Source of the DNA: Candolleomyces eurysporus
Lineage: Eukaryota; Basidiomycota; Agaricomycetes; Agaricales; Psathyrellaceae
DNA: 61,356 bases
Assembly (NCBI GenBank): GCA_027579435.1
Contig: JANBPK010001493.1
Location: 1-61,356, forward strand
Reading direction: 5' to 3'
The position numbers and the translations under genes are program-made. The first letter of the stretch is position 1. Each line of letters begins with the position of its first letter. The notes beneath the pieces are model-generated. The model saw nothing but the letters and a program-made list of their open reading frames with translations. It did not search any database and was not told where the DNA came from. Positions 22,239 through 32,611 of this stretch are shown one piece after another.

Positions 22239-25200
22239 ATGTCTTCTCCACCGCCTATCGACTTCCCTACTTCCGATCTCGACGCTGAAATGGAGGATGG
22301 GACCGGCCAGGCCGCCCCAAATTCCTCCACTGGCCCCTTGTTTTTGCCTGCTACACCGTCCACCACTGCAGGCACCCCAGCGCGACATCGGGGCTCAGAT
22401 GCACCGGGTAGCGATGTTTTTCGCGGCTCAGTTGCAAGAAGAGCTGTTGGACTTGCCACACCACGGAGAGACCGAGACCCACTTTTCTTGGGTGAGTACA
22501 TTGAGAGCGCCCTACATTCATAGATCTGATTCGCCTCCCAGCTGGTGGTAGCTCGTCCCCGATGGCTTTCCCGAGCTCTTCTCCAGCCAAGACGCCGAGA
22601 AGGCCTGCTCCTGCAGTAGCAGACTCCGATCCCTTAGACTTCCCATCGTATGTTCTTTCTGTGCTGGTTCTACACGTCTTTGAACTCCTTTGCTTAGGAG
22701 CCCTGCGCCTGCCGCCCCACAAACCCCTCGTCATCGCCGCGGAGACATTCATCCCTCTATCAACATCACCCCTAGTGCATCCGCCAGAAGACCAAGACGA
22801 ACGCCCTCGACACGCAGCGACCGCAACAACCTCAATTCCGATGGCACTCATCTCGACGTTCCGATGTCATCTGCGCCAAATCTCTCTGCAGCCCCCGCAC
22901 CATCTGACGAGCCTGATGAAATTCGAGCGATCTGGGGTACCACTGTCAGTCTTGCAGATACCATGAAGATGTTCCGGGACTTTATCCAGGGATTCAAGCC
23001 AAAGTATCGAAGCAACTACGACAGGGCGAACGGCATCAAGACGAAGCCATTCCAGTCGCCAGAAGAGGCTGAAGTCATTCTGTATGAAACATACCTTCGT
23101 CGAATGCGAAGGACAGGCGAAACCAACCTGAACATCGACGTCATTAATATCATGGTTTATCCTCCTTCCAAGAAACTACACAGCCAGCTGACCAAATATC
23201 CTCAAGAAGTCATCCCAGTTATGGATCAAGTCTTGAAGGATCTTATGGTCGAAATCGCTGAACTAGACCATCAAGCAGGTGCAGAGGGAATGGAAGGCGT
23301 TGACGGCGAAGAAGAAATCGCGGATATCATCTCCAAGGTGTACAAGGTTCGACCTTTCGGTCTTCCCTCGGTCAACATGCGAAATCTCAATCCCTCTGGT
23401 ATGTGGAAATGGCGCTTTATTTTAAAATGCCTCGTTGACCTTCTTCTAGATACCGACAAGTTGGTCTGTATCAAGGGCCTCGTCATTCGAGCTACTCCCG
23501 TTATTCCCGATATGAAGGTGGCCTTCTTCCGTTGCCTCACTTGCCAGCATACTGTGCAAGTCGAAATTGATAGAGGCAAAATCGAAGAGCCTGCCCGTTG
23601 TAGTCGAGAAGTTTGCGGGTCGGTTGGGACGATGACCCTCATCCACAACCGATGCGAGTTTGCCGACCGACAAGTTATTCGCCTTCAAGAAACCCCAGAT
23701 GCTGTACCCGATGGCCAAACACCACACACCGTTTCCCTCAGTGTATACGACGAGCTTGTGGACGTTGCCAAGCCTGGTGACCGCCTGGTGATCACTGGTG
23801 TCTTCCGCAGTGTCCCAGCGCGCGTGAACCCTCGGATGCGTACAATGAAGAGTTTGTTCAAAACTTACATTGACGCTGTCCATATCAAGTTGGGCGGAGG
23901 GGGCATACTTGGCTTTGACAAGAGCACAAGACCAGCACAGGGAGACCGTGCTCCAGGAACTGCCGGTGTCGGTGATGGAGGCGACGAGGACGAAGATCGC
24001 GATGGCCAGCAAAGCAAGAAGGCCGAAGCTGAGCAGCGAATCCGGGAACTCAGTACACGCCCCGATATCTATGACTTGCTTTCGCGCTCGCTTGCTCCTT
24101 CGATCTGGGAGATGGAAGACGTCAAGAAGGGCATCTTACTTCAACTGTTTGGTGGGACCAATAAGAGCGTTGCCCGAGGTGGTGGCGGGGGTGGCCCTCG
24201 ATACAGGGGTGACATCAACGTTCTCCTGGTTGGTGACCCTGGTACGAGTAAATCGCAAATCTTGCAAGTGAGTAGAGATGCGTTGCTTTCCTCCCCGTAT
24301 TCTAAATTCTCATTCACTCTCTTAGTATGTGCACAAGTTGGCCCCTCGAGGTGTATATACTTCTGGAAAGGGATCCTCGGCTGTCGGTTTGACCGCATAT
24401 GTCACCCGTGATCCTGATACCAAGCAACTGGTTTTGGAGAGGCGAGTTGATCTACATTGTGTGCAAAGTGTCTGAAGTTAATCGTTTGAATCTCATTTAG
24501 TGGCGCCCTAGTTCTCAGCGATGGTGGAGTTTGTTGCATTGACGAGTTCGACAAAATGTCCGACGCAACGAGAAGTGTGCTTCACGAAGTCATGGAACAG
24601 CAGACCGTTTCCATCGCCAAGGCAGGCATTATCACCACATTGAACGCCAGAACGTCGATCCTGGCTGCTGCCAATCCCGTTGGCTCGAAATACGACGTCG
24701 ACCTCCCAGTGACGAGGAATATTGACCTTCCTCCCACCCTGATCTCTCGTTTCGATCTGCTGTACCTTGTTCTTGACCAAGTCGACGAAAGTCTGGATCG
24801 GAGACTGGCTCAACACTTGGTCAGCCTCTACTTGGAGGATAGGCCAGCTGGCGCGTCTCAAGACATTCTTGTAGGTTCTTACACCTTGACTCTCGTATCC
24901 ATTGCTGACCATTACACTCCCTTAGCAACTCCCCGAATTATCTACCTACATCGACTACGCCCGTACGAATGTGAACCCCACCATTACCGAACGGGCTGGT
25001 GAAGAGCTCGTGTCATGCTACGTCGAGATGCGCAAGCTCGGTGAAGACTCGCGCACCAACGAAAAGCGTATCACCGCTACAACGCGTCAACTGGAGAGTA
25101 TGATTCGTCTCTCAGAGGGCCACGCCCGGATGCGACTCTCACCCTTCGTTGAACTCGAAGACGTGCAGGAAGCCTCGCGGTTGATGAAGGAGGCTATCCG

Positions 25201-25498
25201 AACGAGCGCTATGGATCCTCGGACCGGCAAGATCGATATGGGTCTCTTGAACACCGGAACGGGATCTGGGCAGAGGAAGTTGAGGGAGGATATGAGGAAG
25301 GCGGTGTTGGATATGCTTAGTGCTGGAGGGAAGAATAGGAACGTCAAGTGGTCGGATGTTGTCCGCCAGTTGAACGAGCAGAGCAGCGTCAAGGTTGATA
25401 ATGCCGAGTTCAATGAGGTTGTCAAGGCGTTGGAGAATGAGGGATTGATCAAGGTTGTGGGTGAACGTGATAAGAGGGTGATTCGGAAGATGGATTAA
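22239..25498 (+). CDS. MCM4: DNA replication licensing factor MCM4 (Cdc21/Cdc54)
   Basis: Subunit of the MCM2-7 replicative helicase, acting in the nucleus in licensing and fork unwinding. The ATG at 22239 opens a Ser/Pro-rich regulatory N-terminus over the first three exons. The MCM N-terminal domain follows (IWGTTVSL), then the zinc finger ([12 protein letters not shown] ... CSREVCG) and [16 protein letters not shown], which is typical of MCM4. The ATPase has Walker [13 protein letters not shown] near 24.24 kb, Walker [12 protein letters not shown] near 24.54 kb and the arginine finger [11 protein letters not shown] near 24.75 kb. The C-terminal winged-helix region ends at 25498. Introns were seen at about 22.49, 22.65, 23.40, 24.27, 24.44 and 24.87 kb. 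The one at 24442-24500 starts with GC. The gene looks fully intact. Confidence 0.97.
24442..24500 (+). other. GC-AG intron in MCM4
   Basis: The conserved sequence [14 protein letters not shown] is interrupted after GAG AG. The only junction that restores the Ser codon and frame is AG|GCGAGT at 24442 with acceptor CATTTAG ending at 24500 (59 nt). No GT at the exon end gives a continuous protein. Confidence 0.85.
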
Positions 25499-26152
25499 AA
25501 GATGTTTGTTGCACCATATACCACCTCTTTTCTTTGTTTTTCGTAGTTGGTTATTCAGAAGAAATACCTGTTGTTCCGATTGGTGTAATTTGCTGTCGAT
25601 ATTAATTCCTGTACATCTCTGTCTATTTACATAAGATTTTGAGAGGAAAGCATCCCAACGTAGGTGTGCCTACCCCAGATAGTGCATGTTTACCCTTCCC
25701 CACAGCTTTGGCTACTCCAGGTTCGGTGAGGCACCCCGGACCGACGGATTAGCGGGTTGATGGCGGGCGGGCTGTTCTTACGTCGCCGCTCGCCACTCGG
25801 TCTAGCCCCCGCAGANGGCTTTGAAGCTCAAGCGCTCATGTTTGATGCTGGTCACCCTCTCCCTCATTCTTAGGCTGTCTACTCAACTACGCCGCTTATA
25901 CTTTTCCATGACTCGGATCCATATCACTCTGCTGAGGGGCTAGAGCAATGGCAAGGCTACTAATATCACATTACGGTGGCAATGACACGTTCTTGCAGTG
26001 TACATGTCAGGGATCAAAACCTGTGACCATTGGGCGTATCACAAAGTTGCCACATTGAACAGCCTCAAGCCCGCCAGATGATATATAGTATCTATGCGGG
26101 CGCTTCAGGTTTGTTCTCTTGTCACCACTCAGCGTTCAACCCCACCCGAACC
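25499..26152. other. Intergenic region between MCM4 and the NACHT gene
   Basis: About 650 bp with one ambiguous base at 25816. It should hold the MCM4 3' UTR and the NACHT promoter. A GGTTTTGATCC-like stretch on the minus strand near 26.01 kb was checked as a tRNA T-arm and dismissed. Nothing else was recognised. Confidence 0.5.
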
Positions 26153-28401
26153 ATGTCCGAGTCACATCCCTTTCCAGTGGGCGTCGATGAAGACGACTCG
26201 GGTTTAGACCCACAAGGCTCTGAGTTCTTTGCTCGGGCTCACCATTTCAGCGTCAATGAACTCAAATTCACCCAGGCTCGAAGGTTGCAGAAAACAAAGT
26301 TTGTGATCTACAACTCATCGGGCCACCTTATTGGTACGTTCAGCGCGTTCGGGTCCTGATTATGGGCTAAAAGTCTTTTTAGAACTATTCAAGCTGCTGA
26401 ATCCCATCACGGACGCGTCGCACAAGAGGAACAGGAAGGTGGCGCCTCCCGATTCTCATTGCCTTCCAGGGACAAGGGAAGAAGTCCTTCAGGAAGTGAG
26501 ATCCTGGGCGTCTGCCGTCTTGGTATACTCCACCATCTCGTCAGATACCCACACCAAGCATATCTGCTGGATGTACGGCTATGTCGGTTGCGGCAAATCA
26601 GCCATAGCTCAAAATATCTCAGAAGAATTTGCTAGTAACGGAAAGCTCGGAGCGAGCTTCTTCTTCTTCCGTGGCGCCGGTGACAGAAGTAATGCGAGTC
26701 GATTGGCAGCTACGATCTCTCACCAGATCTCCCAAAACATTCCCGGAGCTAAGGCTTTCATCGAGCAGGCTATCGTGAACGACCCGGCGTTGATCGACCC
26801 GACCTGCTCGTTGGAAGCTCAACTGGAGGATTTAGTTTGGAAACCGTGCCTCAAGGCTTTGTGCCAGCCTGAGTGCCCCACCGCCACCGGTGCCCCAGTC
26901 GCTGAAGACCGGCCGTATCTGATCGTCGTGGACGGTCTGGACGAGTGCGGCGACAAGGAAGGCGTGCAGATATTCATAGACCGGGCCGTCGAATTCTTCG
27001 CCCGTAACCCTTTGATTCCCCTCCGTCTCTTCATTACCAGTCGGATCGAAGAACATATTCAAACGCACCTCGAAGATGCGTCACCCAACATTCATCTCAT
27101 CGACCTTACCAGCATGTCTCGCCGTGGTGATCTCACCTCGTTTATGGAAGTCGCTTTCACCAACGCCAGGAAGCATAACCGTGCTCTACGAGCTTTGGGA
27201 GCGGAATGGCCGAAGAAGGACGACGTCGACCAGCTCGTAGACTACTGTGACGGGTCGTTCATCTTCGGTATGACCTTGTTCAAGTTTATACTTGGTGGAT
27301 CGGGGGATGACGACCCTCGCACGCCGATGGAGCGGCTTCCACTAGCCCTCAAGATCAACCCAGGTCTTGACGGTGTCTACACCCAGGTCCTTTCGCGATC
27401 CCAGCATTTCCGCCATTTCCACCTCATCATTTCGACTGTCGCACTGGCCCAAGAACCGCTTTCGATTGCAGGCTTGGCCGCACTTTTGCAAATCTCAACA
27501 TACGATATTATCCGCGTGCTGGTTAACCTTCAAGCTGTTCTCCAGGTTCCCGGGAGAGATGATATCCCTGTAACCCTCTTCCACACCTCCTTGCGCGACT
27601 TTCTCATGGACCAAAGCCGGTCTGAGGCGTTCTACACCTCGCCTTCGCATCACACCTTCCTGATGTATCGGTGTCTGAGCGCGCTTTTGGGGCCTAAACC
27701 CTCGAAATCTGTAGAGTGCTGCAGGTACGCGTTCATGTACTGGGCAAGGCATTTGACGCTCTCGAAAGATTCCGACCCGGCGTTCGATAAAGACGCTATA
27801 TGTGGCCTCCCGTATTTCCCAACATTGAAGGACGACTTTAGATCTCAGTGGTTGGACACTCGTCCTCTATCTTTCGTCCTGAGGGACCAGGATTGGCCCA
27901 TCATGGTACAAAACATCCGGACAGCTGCTACAGCATTAGCGGATAATCCGCTCAAGTCCCATCGCCCTACGCATCAAGGTTGGCAAACGGTCAAAACTGA
28001 AGGATATGGAAGGTCTTGCCCACCTATCGTAAAGGTATGTATTCCAAACCATATCTCGTTGAATTCTTTCTCTAATCTTATTCCCAGGTGGAAAGCTCTG
28101 TTCTTTGCTCGATCAAGGATATTGTGAATGTGAGTATTCATCGGACGCACTGCGATTGAGAATTCCTTCTAACAACTACGTTGGATAGGGGTTCAACTGT
28201 CTATTATCATCGGCTAACAATGAGTCTTGGGTACTTCACATGGCAATCGGACGCGGAGAAGAAGTGTGCGTAAATATGGACTTTGACAGGATGGCTCCTG
28301 AAAACTACCAAGGAAAAAGAGGTCGGGAGCCCCCATCAGGTTGTCGGATTCTCATCAAAGAAGAAGTTGATTTTGACCTTTGGCCTCACATTGTACCATA
28401 G
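26153..28401 (+). CDS. NACHT-domain STAND NTPase
   Basis: A four-exon model (26153-26333, 26383-28034, 28088-28129, 28189-28401) with GT-AG introns gives 695 residues in one open frame. A short N-terminal segment precedes the PGTREEVLQEVRSWA lead typical of mushroom NACHT proteins. Walker A is GYVGCGKS (near residue 135), Walker B is LIVVDGLDECGD, and the sensor region carries RLFITSR. A helical winged-helix-like region and LFHTSLRDFLMD follow. Fungal NACHT proteins act as signalling switches in allorecognition, cell death or development. In this copy no ankyrin, WD40 or TPR repeats follow, and the N-terminus carries no recognisable effector domain. The gene is compact and appears intact. Confidence 0.87.
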
Positions 28402-28713
28402 TCGTAGCTAAATAGACAGCCAATGAATCAGTTCTCACTTCGCACGACACAGATATGATATGTATCGTTAGAAGTCGGGTTTTCGTATTTAATGCAATGG
28501 GCGAGATGTAATATACACTGTTACACTGGTGAAATGGAAATGGAATCTGGATATATATAAAACATGACGATGTCGTTATCCCCTTGAGGAGGACATGATA
28601 CATGACTTCTCAATAATCATGACTAGGCGTTCGTCTATCGTTACAGGAAATAATGTACCGTGATAAAATGACGAGAAATACGAGAAATAAAATACAACTG
28701 GTAACCCGTTAGA
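28402..28713. other. Spacer between converging genes
   Basis: 312 bp between the NACHT stop and the MFS-1 stop, AT-rich, with no recognisable feature; it holds both 3' ends. Confidence 0.5.
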
Positions 28714-30647
28714 TTAGAGTGTGTAGTAGAATCCCTCGGTGTTTTCGAGTGGTCCACATTTGCCTTCGCGGCGCAGCTTGTTGCGACGGGCGAAGACGAA
28801 GCTGGTGACGCAGAGAAGGAGAAGCATTGTAAGCTGGCAAGCCATAGTGGCCCAGATACCGGGGATGTATCTTACGAACGACAGTCAGCACTCGAAGCGA
28901 ACGGGTGCCTGAGGGTCGAGAGCTCACCTGGGGAAGTCTTTCTGGCGCCAAACGGTGGTGGCGAAGATACCACCAATACCACCCATAGCAATTGTAATGG
29001 CAGTGGTGACGGCACGCTTGGAGTGCGAGGTAACATTGTTGGCTTGGTAGGCAAGAACACCTGGAACGCATCCAGAAGCACCCATGTTGACGAGGAAGAG
29101 GCCGAAGTATCGGGTGGCGTTTGAGTTGGTGTAGCCAGTGACCATCAGCCCAGTGATACAAATGAAGTTCTGAGCGGCAAGCCAGACTGCACGCTTCTTG
29201 GTCTTGTCAGCGAGCCAGGCGAAAGTAAAGGTTGAGATCATCTAAAGCATTTACTTGTTAGACAAATATACTAGAAGGACGAATGAGAGTCAGAACGCTT
29301 ACCGCGGCGCCGGCGGGAGGTGCACTGAGCAAGAGAGACTCCGACACGGTGTAACCCATCGAGAGCAAGATGGGAGTGATGAAGAAGCCCACAGCGTATG
29401 CTGGCATCGTAGAGGCCAAGAACATCAATCCTGTACACATGAAAGGTTCGTTAAACGAGGAGAAGATTTGGCTAAAAATACGACGCACCGAAGGACCAGG
29501 AAATGGGGTCCAAAAGGACAGCCATGACCTTCTTCAATGTCACTTCGTCAGGAACCGAATCTTTGCGATCAGCTTCAACACGGTCGAGAATCATCTAAAG
29601 TTCACAATATTCGAGTTATACGACAGCTGAGGAACCCTGTGATGCAACTCACCTTTCGCTGCTCCTCAGTAACGAACTTGCTGGTCTCTGGGAAATCTGC
29701 GGCAAAGAGCCATGCAAGGACACCGAGACCAATGGTGGCCGCACCCTCAATGATGAAAATCCATTGCCACCCGTTGTAGCCGTGGGTTCCCTTGAGGAGG
29801 GTCATCGCGTACGCTGAAAGATTATACATGAGCAAAATGGTATCGTCAAGGCGGCGTAAATGCGTACCAAGAATTGGGGAGAAGCCTCCAGTCACGATAG
29901 AGACAATGTAGAACACCGCAAGTCGCTTCTGTACCTCATGACGCTTGTACCAAGTCGTAATAATGTAGACAAGCGCAGGGAAGAATCCAGCCTGAAATTC
30001 GACCGTCAGATAATGATATATCGAGCTGAGAGATAGACCTTACCTCGAAGACACCCAGAATAATTCGGCAGACGCACAGCTCACCCCAAGTCCTGACAAA
30101 TCCCATTCCCAGCTGTGCGGCACCCCACCCTACAACACAGATTGTAAGATGCAAGCGGGCGCCCAAGTACCGCAAGACGATGTTTCCGGGAATTTGCCTG
30201 GGCCGAATGTCAATGAAGAGAGCGACACAGAATAAATATGGCGACTGACAAGAGGGTATATGGGATAAAGTAAATCATAGAGGCAATACTATATCTTTCA
30301 CCAATGTAGAGTTTCTGAGCAAAACGATGAGTATCTCGCGTACTTCAGATGGGCGTAGCAACACTTTACCAAGTCCTGTTCCATCCCTGCTGTTCGGGCG
30401 ATACCCAGATTCGTTCGGTCGATCAGAGCGACGGCATAAAGGAGACCCATAATGGGGAGCATCCGAAGGTCAAGCATAAGTCTGCCAACGAAAATGAGAA
30501 TATGAGATATCGAGAAAATGTGATGGATACATACAACGTCTTCTTCACAAACTTGGGGTCATAATGGGCATCGGGAGCAACTGCCGTGTCCTCATGCTTC
30601 TCAATGTCGTCTACCCTGAGATCTGAGCTGCGCTTCGAGTCGGACAT
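28714..30647 (-). CDS. MFS anion:cation symporter, Dal5/TNA1-like (MFS-1)
   Basis: Plasma-membrane permease of the major facilitator superfamily, ACS (allantoate/nicotinate permease) type. It probably takes up a small organic anion with protons; the substrate is unknown. The chosen start is the ATG at 30647 (MSDSKRSSDLRVDD), followed by the family N-terminus HYDPKFVKKTL. Exons restore RMLPIMGLLYAVALIDRTNLG, VVGWGAAQLGMGF, the TTWYKRHEVQKRLAVFY loop, WQWIFIIEGAATIGLG, FAWLADKTKKRA and NNVTSHSKRAV. The C-terminal tail is GPLENTEGFYYTL with a stop at 28714. Twelve membrane helices are expected and all parts are seen. It is paralogous to the divergent MFS-2 gene 2 kb away. Confidence 0.92.
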
Positions 30648-32466
30648 CGAGGAAACGGAAGCAGGGATGGGGGAAACTGGACCTCCAACATGGTCTGTCC
30701 CCAATCTTTATACTCTGAAAATTAGGCACACTGCCAAGCACATATGATCAGGAGACACTCATACTTCGAGAGCCATTATGTATTATGGCTTACCTGTCAC
30801 AGTTCCGCGAAAGCTGCGTTCCCAAGGGTTTTGTAGTTGCAAATGACTGTCTGCAACGCTCTTTTAATTGATGCCTACCCCGAATAGGAAAAACCAAGGT
30901 GCTTGTGATCGAATCCATTCCGTTCGAGCCATAGCTGCCCTCAGCCCGAGGGTCGGGACTTCATTTTTCGTAAACTTTTTTTNCTGACTCGTAATCGTTG
31001 AGATCCTAAACACATTAGCCTTCATTGAGAAAAAACCCCAGATAACAGCAGAGTCGCAAAGCGCGATCGGCTTTATTGCTGGGGCATTGGACTGACAAGC
31101 GCAGCTGTTCGGCTGCATTGCAGTCACCACGAAAGAGGTGAACGATTCGATGCTGACCGCACGCTGATTATCCCAGTGTCAGGCCTTGCCAGACCGAATC
31201 CCCTAACTCGCAGACCGGCAAATGCACGTACGCGGACCAATTGAACGGCAAACGCTGTAGCCGGTTGAGCTCGAAGGGCCGTTCTAGATGTGGAGTTCTG
31301 AAAAAAAGTTTGGAGAAGATGGCAGCCACGAGAAAGGATGACGGTTGCAATTACCCCAGAGTAGAAACGGACCGACCCTGATTGGGATCTTATGCCCGGT
31401 ACCGTTACCGGGCTTAAGTACCCCAGAATATTTGGCAACCGCTGCGCTTAACTTTGATGGCCAGTTCGGAAAACAAAGCCGCGTACAAGCCCTTCAACCC
31501 ATGGCCCGCTTCACGAGCATGGGTGTACTGGGCTTCTATTGAGGACTCTGAGCCATAGAAATGTGGCTTGGGATGAAAAAANGGTATAATGGCTGCATTA
31601 CGCTTAAAATAACTGTCTGACGACGTACAATGGTTCCAGGACTGGCATTCTACAGTCCCCCTGACCCTGCCGCCCGGCTTCCGATGTCAAATGACCTCGA
31701 AAAGCGGTAGCACTGACGGGGTTGCGGGGTAACGGATTGCCGCTTTACCAGTCTTTCGTTGAGAACTCGGGCAAAGAGGAAGACAGATGCGATAACGAAA
31801 TTGAAGCAGAGACATTTTTTGGAAGAAAAAATTCAAGCTTCCAGACAGCACGGGGCAACCATGCCGAAAAACTAGTAGCAGGCTATACCTCCTGCAGGGA
31901 GCACAGACGCCAGATCGGAAATTTCTCAATGCGGGGTAAATTGATGGCATTAGTCAGCGATGAACATTGGAGCATGTACACGAGCTGAGAATATTTCAAG
32001 TCGCCGTCTGTCGCCGTTCGACGATTACCGATTCGAGCCACTTCGATTTGCATGCGTGCATTGTGGGGTATCGGGCGAAACTGAGCGCCGACGAGCATTG
32101 CAAATGCCTCCACATTATCTCTTCTCACTGCTATCCTCGTCTCCTGGAGGGTTCAGCTATTGAAGATCCTTCAGCTTGGCTGGACACCCTCAGAGCTCCC
32201 TTGACCACCGAGAAGCCTTTTCGGTCTCTTAATCGTCTGGGAAATCTCAGCGTATGACCATCTGAAGTTATCTGGTCGGCCCTGATCCAATGCTACGTAT
32301 CTCAGCAAATTGAAACGCAGCGTCTTGATCCTGGTCTTGCCCCGATGGAGACAGAAACGATCAGAGGACCTTATCGAGCAAACCCCACAACCCCTAAGGG
32401 CATTAAGCGGACCCCGATGAATTTTCTCCGCATGTTCTCCTGACCGTACCCCGCACTCGAAGTGCT
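30648..32466. other. Shared upstream region of the divergent MFS pair
   Basis: About 1.8 kb without a convincing gene on either strand, with ambiguous bases at 30983 and 31582 beside T and A runs. An AGCGGTA motif occurs at 31703-31709 and again in the palindrome at 32467. From about 32370 to the MFS-2 start the sequence is repeated at about 40040-40287 in front of the MFS pseudogene. The region is long enough for two separate promoters. Confidence 0.5.
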
Positions 32467-32488
32467 AGCGGTAAAATTGTTTACCGCT
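32467..32488. promoter_or_regulatory. Perfect 9-bp inverted repeat (CGG-N12-CCG) upstream of MFS-2
   Basis: The arms AGCGGTAAA and TTTACCGCT are exact reverse complements around a 4-nt centre, about 125 bp upstream of the MFS-2 ATG. The inverted CGG/CCG pair is the usual form of a Zn2Cys6 regulator site. The copy in front of the MFS pseudogene (near 40142) keeps AGCGGT and ACCGCT but has a 13-nt CGG-CCG spacing. No Zn2Cys6 regulator gene is in the window. Confidence 0.5.
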
Positions 32489-32534
32489 CTGACGCTATCT
32501 GGGAGATCTGATTTCTGGACAGTAACCGAAACCA

Positions 32535-32542
32535 CATAAAAG
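32535..32542 (+). promoter_or_regulatory. TATA-like element of MFS-2
   Basis: CATAAAAG lies 70 bp upstream of the MFS-2 start codon and is preserved, with one extra A, in front of the duplicated MFS pseudogene. Confidence 0.4.
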
Positions 32543-32611
32543 AGGAGGGCAGTCGAAGTGGGAGAGCGTCGTCTTCAGGCCCTCAGTTCCTCTCTTTCTT
32601 GCGGCCCAATC

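Noticed and set aside
25985..26045. Possible minus-strand tRNA T-arm (GGTTTTGATCC)
   Set aside because: No matching acceptor stem, D-arm or anticodon arm could be folded at the right distances.
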